A stretch of 64,000 nt of DNA, taken from the NCBI GenBank assembly GCA_003054665.1, contig QAYY01000001.1:857501-921500 (forward strand). Reading direction: 5' to 3'. Below are positions 52,982-60,985 of this stretch, in pieces. A program made the translations under genes and the position numbers. The stretch is from Opitutaceae bacterium EW11 (lineage in GTDB: Bacteria; Verrucomicrobiota; Verrucomicrobiia; Opitutales; Opitutaceae). The number at the start of each line of letters is the position of its first letter. Positions within the stretch are counted from its first letter, which is position 1. Below the pieces are notes generated by a model. It saw only the letters and a list, made by a program, of their open reading frames with translations, did not search any database and was not told the DNA's origin.

Positions 52982-54205
52982 TTACTTGGAGGCCACGGTG
53001 GCGGCGCTCGGCACGCTGTCGGCGGCGAGCTCCGGCTGGACGGCCATGCCGGGGCGGACCCGCTGCAGGCCGTTGACGATCACGCGATCGCCGGGGTTGA
53101 GCCCCGAGCGAACCACGCGTTTGTCCTCGTAGGTGCCGCCGAGCTTCACGGTGCGGTAAACGACCTTGTTGTCGTCGGCCACGGCGAGGACGAACTTCTG
53201 GCTCTGGTCGGTGCCGACGGCGCGCTCGCTCACGAGAAGCGCCGGCTGCGCCGGACTCACCGGCAGCTGGACGCGGGCAAAGAGACCGGGGACGAGCGCC
53301 TTGTCGGCGTTCGGGAACACCATCCGGAGAACGAGCGAGCCGGTCTCCGGATTGAGCCGGTTGTCCGCCGACTCGATGTAGCCCTCACGAGGATACCCGG
53401 ACTCGTCCGCCAGCTGCATGCGCACGGGAACACGGCCGTTCACGAGCGAGAGGCGGTTTTCGCGCAGCAGGCGGTTGAACCGGAGCAGCGTGTCCTCGTC
53501 GACGTCCGCATAGGCGTATGCCTCGTCGACCGAGACGATCGTCGCGAGCTTGGTGGCGCTGCCCGGCGCGCCGGAGACCAGGTTGCCCGGGGTGACCAGG
53601 GCCCGGCTGATCCGGCCGTCGATCGGCGAGCGGACCTCGGTGTACTCCAGATCGAGGCGCGCGCTGGCGAGGACGGCTTCGGCCGAATCCAGCGCGGCGC
53701 GGGCCGCGAGGGCCCGGGAGACGCGGGCGTCCGCCTCTTCGCTCGACAGGGCGTTGGCGGCGAGGAGTTCCTTGGCGCGTTTCGACTCGCGGTCGGCGAC
53801 GTCGGACTGAGCCTTCGCCTCCTCGACCTTGGCGTTCGCCAGGTCGAACTGAGCCCGGTACCAGCGCGGATCGATGGAGAAGAGCACGTCGCCCTTGTGC
53901 ACGAGCTGGCCGGCCTGGAAATGAACCTGTTCCAGGTGGCCCGAGACGCGGGCGCGCAGCTCCACCGTATCCAGCGAGTCGATGCGGCCGGTCAGTTCTT
54001 CATATTCGGTGACGAGTTTCTGCTCCACCGGGGCGACGGTGACCCGCGGCGCGGGAGGCGCCGCCGGAGCGGCTTGACCCTGGGCGGAGGCGTCATGCGT
54101 CACCAGGCGCACACCGCCGAAAGCGGCGAGCGCCGCGAGGAGGACGAAGGCGGCGTTGCGCCGCGGACGATGCAAGTACCAGCGAGTCGGATGGGTCTGA
54201 GGCAT
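52982..54205 (-). CDS. RND periplasmic adaptor (MexE/AcrA-like)
   Basis: This 407-residue membrane fusion protein has an N-terminal membrane or signal segment (about 16-38) and then an Ala/Pro-rich linker. The lipoyl halves are around LVTEYEELTGRI and VELRARVSGHLEQVHFQAGQLVHKGDVL-type sequence (read in parts). The alpha-hairpin lies around 110-190, and beta-barrel and membrane-proximal domains follow. No lipobox Cys is seen. It links the pump to an outer-membrane channel. I chose the ATG at 54205; the open frame upstream is read-through across a CA-rich repeat. Confidence 0.93.
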   Translation of the reverse strand: MPQTHPTRWYLHRPRRNAAFVLLAALAAFGGVRLVTHDASAQGQAAPAAPPAPRVTVAPVEQKLVTEYEELTGRIDSLDTVELRARVSGHLEQVHFQAGQLVHKGDVLFSIDPRWYRAQFDLANAKVEEAKAQSDVADRESKRAKELLAANALSSEEADARVSRALAARAALDSAEAVLASARLDLEYTEVRSPIDGRISRALVTPGNLVSGAPGSATKLATIVSVDEAYAYADVDEDTLLRFNRLLRENRLSLVNGRVPVRMQLADESGYPREGYIESADNRLNPETGSLVLRMVFPNADKALVPGLFARVQLPVSPAQPALLVSERAVGTDQSQKFVLAVADDNKVVYRTVKLGGTYEDKRVVRSGLNPGDRVIVNGLQRVRPGMAVQPELAADSVPSAATVASK

Positions 54206-54206
54206 G

Positions 54207-54233
54207 GTGTGTTGTGTGTGCGTGTGTGTGTGC
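54207..54233. repeat. CA/GT dinucleotide repeat before the adaptor start
   Basis: On the plus strand this is a GTGT-rich run interrupted by single bases, so the transcript has a CA-rich leader ending one base before the adaptor ATG. No Shine-Dalgarno is present. Simple repeats of this kind can slip in copy number; an effect on expression is only possible. Confidence 0.6.
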
Positions 54234-54256
54234 GAAAAGTGAGGTGCAGCAGGGCC

Positions 54257-54314
54257 GGGAGCGCCGGCGTGATGCCGGTACCTGGATGCTTGCCGGCACA
54301 TGGCCGGCGCTCCC
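54257..54314. repeat. REP-like palindrome upstream of the adaptor gene
   Basis: Exact 12-bp arms GGGAGCGCCGGC (54257-54268) and GCCGGCGCTCCC (54303-54314) enclose inner hairpins with GCCGGCGTGATGCCGG. The outer arms match those at 52761-52817. The inner GGCGTGATGCCG also occurs in the palindrome at 56297-56319 on the opposite strand. Confidence 0.65.
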
Positions 54315-54330
54315 TCCCACCCCGCGACGG

Positions 54331-54564
54331 TTATTCGTGGTAACGCGTCACCGTCGGAGGAAGCCGATCCAGCCAATCACGACGAATGAGGCGGTCGGTT
54401 TGGGACAGTTGAGGCGAAGCCGGCTGAAGACGCTCGGCCATCGCCTGCGTGTCCACACGGGGGATGCGGCCGGCGCGGGGCCGCGAGCCTACGGCGTAGT
54501 AGCCGGCGCGGCTGTTGCGAAGATTGCTGACGCTGAGGGCGAGAGAAGAGGGTTTCTGCATCAT
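54331..54564 (-). CDS. Hypothetical 77-residue protein, first gene of the efflux operon
   Basis: This small frame starts at ATG 54564, seven bases after the second copy of the operator-like motif. It encodes a basic protein (MMQKPSSLALSVSNLRNSRAG start) with no membrane helix or known motif. High GC at third positions and a composition without the Arg excess of mirror frames support coding. A start two codons in is possible. It lies between tetR and the adaptor gene, all in one direction. Function unknown. Confidence 0.5.
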   Translation of the reverse strand: MMQKPSSLALSVSNLRNSRAGYYAVGSRPRAGRIPRVDTQAMAERLQPASPQLSQTDRLIRRDWLDRLPPTVTRYHE

Positions 54565-54570
54565 GGATGC

Positions 54571-54592
54571 GGATAGTTGACTGTTTAGTTAC
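54571..54592. promoter_or_regulatory. Operator-like motif before the efflux operon
   Basis: GGATAGTTGAC at 54571-54581, followed by TGTTTAGTTAC, lies 7 bases before ATG 54564 (operon on minus strand). The same 11 bases occur before tetR at 55318-55328. This is a likely TetR-protein binding site controlling the pump genes; the binding is inferred. Confidence 0.55.
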
Positions 54593-54652
54593 AGAACGGT
54601 GACAAAAAACCGCGCACCTGTATTCGTGCGCGTCGTGGGAAAAACGGGACGG

Positions 54653-55306
54653 TCAACAGGCCGTCACGGCGGGAGCCGGAGGAGAGGAGGGCGCTGCCGG
54701 TGCGGCAGTCTGGCGGACCCGAAGGATGTCCATCCCCAAGTCAGGCAAGTCTTTCAAGACTTCGGGATCGTTCATCATTCGAGCGCGGGCCACCATGCCC
54801 TCCAGGAAACTGATCAGGACCGTCGCTCGTCGCGCGGGATCGCCCGGCTCGAGCGTGCCATCGGCCATGGCGTCGCGAATCGCTGACTCCACGTACGGTC
54901 GCTTGCGGGAGATGATCTCGCGCGTCTTCGAGCAGACCGTCGTCTCGCAGGAGCTCAGTTCGGAGCCGACCGAGGCGACCGGGCAGCCGAGGATCTTTCC
55001 CTTGCGGGCCTTGATATCGAGCTGACGCTTGTAAACTCCTCCCAAATAATTCTTTAGCCGGTCGATGGGAGCGACGCTGGGCGAAAAGGCTGCGTCCATG
55101 TGCGGCTTCCAATCCTGCTGCCATAGGCGCTCGAGAGCGGCGACGGCGAGTTCAGCCTTGGAGTCGAAGAAATAGTAGAAACTGCCCTTCCGAACGTCTG
55201 CCCGATTGCAGATATCCTCGATGGTGACGGCGCCGTAGCTCTCCTCCCAAATGAGGTCGAGAGCGGCATCCATCAAACGTTCGTTGGCATCTGAGACTCT
55301 TCCCAT
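54653..55306 (-). CDS. TetR-family transcriptional regulator
   Basis: This 217-residue protein has the N-terminal TetR helix-turn-helix: AVTIEDICNRADVRKGSFYYFFDSKAELA around residues 24-52 (read in parts). The C-terminal ligand-binding domain is helical and contains SFLEGMVARARMMNDPEVLKDL. It resembles regulators of the TetR_C_11/YcfQ-like group. It sits upstream of the efflux operon in the same direction, and its own start and the operon start share a palindromic motif. It probably represses both itself and the pump. Confidence 0.93.
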   Translation of the reverse strand: MGRVSDANERLMDAALDLIWEESYGAVTIEDICNRADVRKGSFYYFFDSKAELAVAALERLWQQDWKPHMDAAFSPSVAPIDRLKNYLGGVYKRQLDIKARKGKILGCPVASVGSELSSCETTVCSKTREIISRKRPYVESAIRDAMADGTLEPGDPARRATVLISFLEGMVARARMMNDPEVLKDLPDLGMDILRVRQTAAPAAPSSPPAPAVTAC

Positions 55307-55317
55307 GATGGGAATAT

Positions 55318-55333
55318 GGATAGTTGACCATCC
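55318..55333. promoter_or_regulatory. Operator-like palindrome before tetR
   Basis: GGATAGTTGACCATCC is near-palindromic (12 of 16 positions match on reversal) and lies 12 bases before the tetR ATG on the minus strand. Its first 11 bases are identical to those before the efflux operon at 54571. It is a likely autoregulatory TetR site. Confidence 0.6.
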
Positions 55334-55526
55334 GTCTAGCGCAAGTCGGAAAACCGAATTTTTCTATCAAGGCGACTCAACTCGCGTTCCGTGAACCGGT
55401 AGAGGGGGCTCTCGCGGAAGGTGCCCCAGCCGAGAAAGCCGCTGCAACGCAGCGGAGGGACGTCGATTGTCGCACAATTCGGCCTGTTTCGGCCGGAATA
55501 GTTGACGCCAGCGAAGACGAGGCGCG

Positions 55527-56237
55527 TCAGCGCCGGACGGCTCCAAACGCCGCAAAGCAGGCATTTTTGTGCAGCAGGTCGACCGCGTCGAAACCCGCGG
55601 CGCGCAACAGCTCGAGCTGGTAGGTGACCGGCGTGGGCGTGTCCTCCTTCTGCACGTACGCAAAAACCTTTTCTCGGCAGACCGCGCCGCCGAGTTGCTC
55701 GAGGTAATCGCCGTAGCGGTGCCAGAGCAGCGCCTCGATCCCCGAATGCTCGTGCGAAACGAGGTCGAAAACCCACACGCTTCCGCCGGGCCTCAACCAG
55801 CGACGAAACGCGTCGAAGACACTCCGCCACTCCTCGGGCGTGCGCAGATGGTGCAGCACGGCGGCGGCGACGATGACGTCGAAGGACGCATCCGGAAAAT
55901 CGATACTGCGAATGTCGCCCGCATGCGCCGCAACCGCCGAGGCGCCGAGCCGCTCTTGCGCGCGGTCGAGCATCGGACGGCTCAAGTCCACCAGCGTGAA
56001 ACGCGCGTCCGGAGCCCGCTCGCGGAGCTTGAGGGAGAAATTCCCCGCGCCGCAGCCCACGTCCAGCACGGAGCCGATCCGCGGAGTCGCGGCGCAGGCG
56101 GCGCGGGAAACCAGGTCGAGGCAATACGCCGCATCCATCGTCGCGGTCTGGCCCGTTTCGAGGTTGGAGAACCGCTCCACATCGCGGTCGAACCGGGAGC
56201 GGATTTCTTCGACGGTGGATTTGTCGTTCGGGCTCAT
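55527..56237 (-). CDS. SAM-dependent methyltransferase (class I), tRNA-cmo5U/UbiE-like
   Basis: The product is 236 residues. Motif I is VLDVGCGAGNFS (about residue 57-68), followed by RFTLVDLSRPMLDRAQERLG, the DIRSIDFPDASFDVIVAAAVLHHL region and a GGSVWVFD motif. It uses S-adenosylmethionine; the acceptor is unknown, and the Asn/Ser-rich N-terminus gives no clue. The start at ATG 56237 avoids five non-conserved residues. It is separated from the second methyltransferase by a strong palindrome. Confidence 0.85.
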   Translation of the reverse strand: MSPNDKSTVEEIRSRFDRDVERFSNLETGQTATMDAAYCLDLVSRAACAATPRIGSVLDVGCGAGNFSLKLRERAPDARFTLVDLSRPMLDRAQERLGASAVAAHAGDIRSIDFPDASFDVIVAAAVLHHLRTPEEWRSVFDAFRRWLRPGGSVWVFDLVSHEHSGIEALLWHRYGDYLEQLGGAVCREKVFAYVQKEDTPTPVTYQLELLRAAGFDAVDLLHKNACFAAFGAVRR

Positions 56238-56296
56238 GCTCCACGATACCACCAGCCCGCAACCGGCTCCATGACTTCGTTTGCCGCGACTGATTC

Positions 56297-56319
56297 CCCG
56301 GCGGCATCACGCCGCCGGG
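56297..56319. repeat. Palindrome between the two methyltransferase genes
   Basis: Exact 9-bp arms CCCGGCGGC (56297-56305) and GCCGCCGGG (56311-56319) enclose a 5-nt loop, ATCAC. The core GGCGTGATGCCG, read on the minus strand, is shared with the palindrome at 54257-54314. It may act as terminator or REP-like element. Confidence 0.55.
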
Positions 56320-56349
56320 AAGACAACAGGACTCTTTTCCCCGCTCCGC

Positions 56350-56955
56350 CTACTCCGGCTTCACGGCGATCACTTGCACGACGGCGGCGCGGCCGCTGTG
56401 GGCGGCGCCTTCCTTCACTTCCCGCTCGAGCTCCTTCCCGTGCACGATCTTCAAGCCGGCAAGCTCCTGCTCGAGCAACGCGAGCGTCGGGAGCAGTTCG
56501 ATCTCCTTCGGGCCGCCGGTGGCGTACTTCAGCTGCCCCGGGGTGTAGGCCTCCAGGAGAAACGCGCCGCCGGGCTTCAGGCCCGCCACGACCTGCGCGA
56601 GCACGCGCCGCCGCAGCGACGGCGGCAGGTGGAAAAAAATGGATACGATGCCCGACCAGGACGACGGCGCGATCGCGTACTCGGCGAGATCGGCGACGAC
56701 CGTGTGCAGCTGCACTCCCCGCCGGTCGGCCAGCGCCCGGGCCTTTCCGAGACCGACGGACGAGGCGTCCACGCCCGTGACGGCGTATCCCAGGCTCGCG
56801 AGGTGGACGCCGTTTCTCCCCTCGCCTTCCGCGAGGCACAGCACCGGCCCGCCCCGCGGAATCACTTCCGCATGGGCCGCCAGGAACTCGTTCGGCTCCT
56901 CGCCGAAAATGTACTCACCCACCGCGTACCGCTGATTCCACCGATCGGTATCCAT
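56350..56955 (-). CDS. SAM-dependent methyltransferase, TehB-like class I
   Basis: This 201-residue protein begins MDTDRWNQRYAVGEYIFGEEPN, typical of the small methyltransferase group near TehB and the thiol/tellurite methyltransferases. The SAM motif is PVLCLAEGEGRNGVHLA (about 37-53), followed by the acidic VTGVDASSVGL. Late sequence contains PGGAFLLEAYTPGQL. The acceptor is unknown; detoxification by methylation is possible. It lies upstream of the first methyltransferase in the same direction. Confidence 0.85.
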   Translation of the reverse strand: MDTDRWNQRYAVGEYIFGEEPNEFLAAHAEVIPRGGPVLCLAEGEGRNGVHLASLGYAVTGVDASSVGLGKARALADRRGVQLHTVVADLAEYAIAPSSWSGIVSIFFHLPPSLRRRVLAQVVAGLKPGGAFLLEAYTPGQLKYATGGPKEIELLPTLALLEQELAGLKIVHGKELEREVKEGAAHSGRAAVVQVIAVKPE

Positions 56956-57034
56956 GTTCCAGAGGTACGCGGCATCCGCCGCAGGTCAAACCGGCGTCCC
57001 TCCGAATCTCGCGTTCGCCGGTTTCCGCGCCCTC

Positions 57035-57056
57035 GCGGCGGGCGGAGTCCCGCCGC
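57035..57056 (-). terminator. Hairpin downstream of cydB
   Basis: An exact 8-bp stem GCGGCGGG / CCCGCCGC with a 6-nt loop lies about 50 bases after the cydB stop in the direction of its transcription. There is no T-tract. It also resembles the palindromes found in other gaps of the window. Confidence 0.4.
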
Positions 57057-57104
57057 GACGGTGAGACTCCGGACCGCAGCGAAAGAACGCGGCGCTCGCG
57101 CGCC

Positions 57105-58139
57105 TCAGTAGCTCATCCGGTCGAGTTTCACCTTGCCCCGGAAGATCGTGTAGATGCTCGCGGTGTAGGCGATCACCACGGGCACGCCGATCATCGCAAT
57201 CGTGAGCATCACGCCGAGCGTCTTGTCGGAGGAGGCCGAATTGAGCGCCGTCAGGCTGCGCTCCGGATGCGGGTTGCTGTAAACGAGGTTCGGATACATC
57301 CCGATGCCGAAGACCGCCATCAGCCCCGCCATCGCGAAGGCCGAGGAGAGAAACGCGTAAAACGCCTTTCCGCGGTTGATCTCCCTCGGGATGTTCGCGA
57401 TCGCGAGGACCAGCGGAATGACGAGAACGAAAAACCACGGCTCCCGGCGAAACGCCTCCGTGATGTGCGGCACGTACAGCAGCGTCGCGAGCGTGAGGAT
57501 CGAATAACAAAGGATGAACGCGATGATCAGTGGGTTCACCCAGCGGCGCACCCGCTCCTGGAGTTCGCCCTCGGTCTTGAGCACGAGATAGATCGAGCCG
57601 TGCATGGCGAACAGCGCCACCGTGGTGATTCCCATGAGCAGCGCGTACGGATGGAGCAGCCCGAAGAACGTGCCGGCAAACTCGCGGTCGGCCGCCAGGG
57701 GCACGCCCCAGGCGATGTTGCCCATCGCGACGCCGATCAGGAGGCTGGAAAACAGGCTCCCGCCCGCGAAGCTGAGATCCCAAAACTGGCGCCAGACCGG
57801 CGAGTGGTTTTTGCTCCGAAACTCGATCGCGACCGCGCGGAAGATGAGCGCGCAGAGCAGCGCCATGAAGGCGAGGTAGAAGCCGGAAAACACCGTCGCG
57901 TAGACGCTGGGAAACGCCGCGAACAGCGCGCCGCCCCCGGTGACGAGCCAGACTTCGTTGCCGTCCCAGACCGGTCCGATCGCGTTGAGGAACACCCGGC
58001 GCTCGTCGTCCTTCTTCACGGCGAACAGGTGCAGCACCCCGACGCCGAGATCGAAACCGTCGAGGATCACGTAGCCGGTGAAAAGCACGCCCACCAGGGC
58101 GAACCAGATGGTATTCAGGTCGAGATTACCGAAGCTCAC
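57105..58139 (-). CDS. cydB: Cytochrome bd ubiquinol oxidase subunit II
   Basis: This 344-residue membrane subunit has eight or nine helices. The family N-terminus FALVGVLFTGYVILDGFDLGVGVLH-type sequence (read in parts), then GPVWDGNEVWLVTGGGALFAAFPSVYA, and a late SSDKTLGVMLTIAMIGVP are characteristic. With CydA it reduces O2 to water with quinol and works at low oxygen. ATGA overlap with cydA shows co-translation. No CydX-like small gene follows before the hairpin. Confidence 0.95.
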   Translation of the reverse strand: MSFGNLDLNTIWFALVGVLFTGYVILDGFDLGVGVLHLFAVKKDDERRVFLNAIGPVWDGNEVWLVTGGGALFAAFPSVYATVFSGFYLAFMALLCALIFRAVAIEFRSKNHSPVWRQFWDLSFAGGSLFSSLLIGVAMGNIAWGVPLAADREFAGTFFGLLHPYALLMGITTVALFAMHGSIYLVLKTEGELQERVRRWVNPLIIAFILCYSILTLATLLYVPHITEAFRREPWFFVLVIPLVLAIANIPREINRGKAFYAFLSSAFAMAGLMAVFGIGMYPNLVYSNPHPERSLTALNSASSDKTLGVMLTIAMIGVPVVIAYTASIYTIFRGKVKLDRMSY

Positions 58140-59518
58140 GCCGCGCCTCCTTCCTTGGGGGCGTAACGCTGCGAGAGTTTTTCGTAGGGATCGATCAGGT
58201 CCGCGTCATCCGGCCCGTGCTGGATCTTGCTGTTGAGCAGGAAAACAAACACGGCGAAGAGCAGCGCGTAGATCGCGGTGAACATGATCATCGACGCCAC
58301 GACCTGATTGGCCTGCACCACCTTCGAGAGCGCCTCGGAGGTCCGCAGGAGCTTGTAGACGATCCAGGGCTGCCGGCCGACCTCCGCCGCCCACCAGCCC
58401 GCCTGATTCGCGATCTGCGGGCCGAGCACCGAGAAGGCCAGGAGCCAGAGCAACAGCCTCGACTCGGCGAGCGTGCCGCGCCACCACGCCCAGGCCGCCC
58501 AAAGCGAAAGGCCGATCATGGCCATGCCGACGGCGATCATCACGTGGTAGAGCTGGAAGGTGAAGTTGATCGGCGGGCGCTCTCCGGCCGGGATGTCGTT
58601 GAGCCCCGTCACGGGTTTCGAGGCGTCGCCGTAGGTGAGCCAGCTGAGCATGCCGGGGATGCCGACGCCCTGCGTGGTCCGGTTCTTTTCGTCGACGGCC
58701 CCGAAGAGATAAAGCGTCGCGTTGGGCGCCGTTTCCCAGTGTCCCTCGAACGCCGCCAGCTTCGCCGGCTGGTTTTTCGCCACCCCCGACGCGCTGGCGT
58801 GGCCGGTGAGGAGGGTGAAGCCCGACGACAGGATCGCGATCACCAGGCCGATCTTCACCGAAGCCAGCCCGAACTCGCGGTGCTTGCGGCGAAGCAGGTA
58901 ATACGCGCCGACGCTCACCATCAGCCAGGCGCCGGCCTGCCAGCAGCCGGAGATCGTGTGGCTGAGCCGGTCGACCGACGAGGGATTGAACACCATCGCC
59001 CAGAAATCCGTGATCTCGGCGCGCGCCGTGAGCCCCTCGCCCACGATGTGGTAGCCGGCCGGCGTCTGCATCCAGGAATTGGCTACGACGATCCAGATCG
59101 CGCTGAAGTGCGCGCCGAACGCCACCATGCACGTCGCGAGGAAATGCACCTTGGGTCCCACCTTGTCCCAGCCGAAGAGCAGCACGGCGAGAAAGCCCGA
59201 TTCGAGGAAGAAGGCGAAGATGCCCTCCGCCGCGAGCGCACTGCCGAAAACGTCGCCCACGTAACGCGAGTATGTGGCCCAGTTGGTGCCGAACTCGAAT
59301 TCGAGCACCAGCCCGGTGGCGACGCCGATGGCGAAGGTGAGCGCAAATACCTTGGTCCAAAACCGCGCCATCTGATGATAGAGCGGGTTCTTCGTCTTCA
59401 GCCAAAGCGCCTCGATGATGACGAGCAGCAGCCCCAGCCCGATGCTGAGCGGAGGATACAGGTAATGAAAGGTCGTGGTGAACGCGAACTGCGCTCGGGA
59501 GAGAGTCAGGACATCCAT
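58136..59518 (-). CDS. cydA: Cytochrome bd ubiquinol oxidase subunit I
   Basis: The 460-residue catalytic subunit of bd oxidase carries haems b558, b595 and d. [17 protein letters not shown] contains the haem His near residue 18, [23 protein letters not shown] follows, and the signature [13 protein letters not shown] is near residue 390. The loop after helix 6 (the Q-loop) is short, as in the short-Q-loop subfamily. It precedes cydB with an ATGA overlap. Upstream is a 287-bp gap presumably holding its promoter. Confidence 0.95.
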   Translation of the reverse strand: MDVLTLSRAQFAFTTTFHYLYPPLSIGLGLLLVIIEALWLKTKNPLYHQMARFWTKVFALTFAIGVATGLVLEFEFGTNWATYSRYVGDVFGSALAAEGIFAFFLESGFLAVLLFGWDKVGPKVHFLATCMVAFGAHFSAIWIVVANSWMQTPAGYHIVGEGLTARAEITDFWAMVFNPSSVDRLSHTISGCWQAGAWLMVSVGAYYLLRRKHREFGLASVKIGLVIAILSSGFTLLTGHASASGVAKNQPAKLAAFEGHWETAPNATLYLFGAVDEKNRTTQGVGIPGMLSWLTYGDASKPVTGLNDIPAGERPPINFTFQLYHVMIAVGMAMIGLSLWAAWAWWRGTLAESRLLLWLLAFSVLGPQIANQAGWWAAEVGRQPWIVYKLLRTSEALSKVVQANQVVASMIMFTAIYALLFAVFVFLLNSKIQHGPDDADLIDPYEKLSQRYAPKEGGAA

Positions 59519-59805
59519 GAAACGTGCGCCGTGGAGGGTGAGTGGCTGAGCAGAGCCGCGCGCAGAGAATCATCGAAACACCCGCCGTCCAACCGCCGCC
59601 TGTTTTATGAACGCTCGTGATTGGTCGCAGTACGGCGGCTGATTCACGGCGCAATGCCCCTGACTCCGCCGACCCGCCGGACAACGCCGCACTCGTTTCC
59701 CGCCCCAGCCAACACGCCTGCGGGTCGGGCGGCGCGTCCCTGCGACGCCACCTTCGCTCCGCTCGCGTTCGGCGCCACCCTCGCGGGTGCGCCAGCTTCA
59801 CTCCG
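59519..59805. other. Region upstream of cydA
   Basis: This gap of 287 bp has no supported gene and should hold the cydAB promoter. The part next to cydA is less GC-rich than the rest. I find no clear operator, for example no FNR-type inverted TTGAT half-sites. Confidence 0.35.
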
Positions 59806-60258
59806 TCACCCCGCCTGTGCGGCGCGCAGCGCTTGCAGGAACGCCTGCGGCTCCAGCGGGCTGATACGCAGAGTGCCGCCACCCCCGCGACGGTGAATCT
59901 CCAGCGCACGCGCCGGATCCGTGACGGCGTTGAGCTCGGCCGTATCCACAGCACCGGTGGGAGTCACTTTGCTGAGATCCAGTTCGTCGAGGGCGATCGA
60001 CGCCTCCATCCCGCCGCACTCGATGACGAGACGGTCGTCGGTCAGGCGCGCCGAGCCGGTCCGCGGTCGTGCCGCCGGCATCGTGAGCACGGCGCTTCCC
60101 ACAAACGCCGCCAGAGCGACGCCGAGGGAAAAGCCGAAGCCGTTTCCGTAGCCTTCGAGCATCGCGAAGAGGACGATCGCCGGCACGAGCGAAAACGCGA
60201 TCGGAAGCTGCCAGTCGAGTCCCTTGCGGGCGGGTGCGAGTTCAAAACGTGTAGTCAT
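59806..60258 (-). CDS. Hypothetical membrane protein, about 150 residues
   Basis: Two hydrophobic segments (about 18-40 and 42-60) are followed by a soluble domain of about 85 residues with PH-like alternating strands (RTGSARLTDDRLVIECGGMEAS, then ELDLSKVTPTGAVDTAELN). The two short helices and cytoplasmic beta domain resemble DUF-type YcxB/PH-fold membrane proteins, though I cannot name the family. It lies downstream of the 66-residue small gene and upstream of cydA in the same direction. Confidence 0.6.
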   Translation of the reverse strand: MTTRFELAPARKGLDWQLPIAFSLVPAIVLFAMLEGYGNGFGFSLGVALAAFVGSAVLTMPAARPRTGSARLTDDRLVIECGGMEASIALDELDLSKVTPTGAVDTAELNAVTDPARALEIHRRGGGGTLRISPLEPQAFLQALRAAQAG

Positions 60259-60369
60259 GAGCGGATACGCGAAGTGGCTCCGATACTACAGCCGGCCGAT
60301 CCGCTCGGCAACTCGGAGGGCCAGGTCGCCGTCGGCGATTTGCTCTCTCGATAGAGCCCGGCGGGCCGC

Positions 60370-60570
60370 CTAAGGGCTCTTCGCCTTCGACTCGGGCGGC
60401 GGCTTCAGCAGCTCCGTCATCGGCTTCGAAGGGTCGCCCGTAAACGGCTCGCACGAGGCACCGGTCGCGCTGGCGTCGCCTCCGCCGATCCAGGCCTGCA
60501 CGATCGCGAGCGCCACGATGAAGGCGACGGGCAGAAGCCGTTTCAGCCGAAGTTGTGCCGCGGGAGTCAT
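60370..60570 (-). CDS. Small single-helix membrane or exported protein
   Basis: The 66-residue product has one hydrophobic segment (PVAFIVALAIVQAWIGG, about 14-30) with positive residues before it, and a polar tail rich in Pro, Lys and Ser that contains a single Cys. It follows the rhodanese gene after 16 bp in the same direction, so co-transcription is likely. I recognise no family. Confidence 0.5.
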   Translation of the reverse strand: MTPAAQLRLKRLLPVAFIVALAIVQAWIGGGDASATGASCEPFTGDPSKPMTELLKPPPESKAKSP

Positions 60571-60586
60571 CCGGCGCGTCGGTCAG

Positions 60587-60985
60587 TCAGGGTTTCCGCG
60601 TCGGCAGCCCGGCGGATTGCCACGCGCTGAAGCCGCCGGCGTTGGTCGTCTTGTATCCTTCGTCGGCCAGGATCTTCGCCGCGATGCCGGACCGGTTGCC
60701 CGAGCGGCAGTACAGGATCAGCTCCTTGTCGCGGTTCTTCTCCAGCACCGGCTTCCAGTCCTTCCGCGCTGCGCGCAGATCGCCCAGCGACAGCAGCAGC
60801 GCGGGCTTCGCCACGCCGCCCGCCCACTCGTCGGGCTCGCGCACGTCGATCAGCAGCGCGGTGCCGGCGGCGACGCGTTTTGCCGCTTCCTCCGGAGTCA
60901 CCCGCGGACCGGCGGCGCCGGTCACGCTGCGCGCGGCAAAAAACACAAGGACGACAACGACGATCGCAATGAGCCAGTAATTCAT
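60587..60985 (-). CDS. Membrane-anchored rhodanese-domain protein
   Basis: The product is 132 residues: an N-terminal helix ([20 protein letters not shown]) and a rhodanese domain. Its active-site loop is YCRSGNRSG with the catalytic Cys, and the family pattern includes [14 protein letters not shown] and [16 protein letters not shown]. Rhodaneses move or bind sulfane sulfur. The start overlaps the RND permease stop (ATGA), so the two are co-translated. The domain would face the periplasm if the helix is an uncleaved anchor. Confidence 0.9.
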   Translation of the reverse strand: MNYWLIAIVVVVLVFFAARSVTGAAGPRVTPEEAAKRVAAGTALLIDVREPDEWAGGVAKPALLLSLGDLRAARKDWKPVLEKNRDKELILYCRSGNRSGIAAKILADEGYKTTNAGGFSAWQSAGLPTRKP

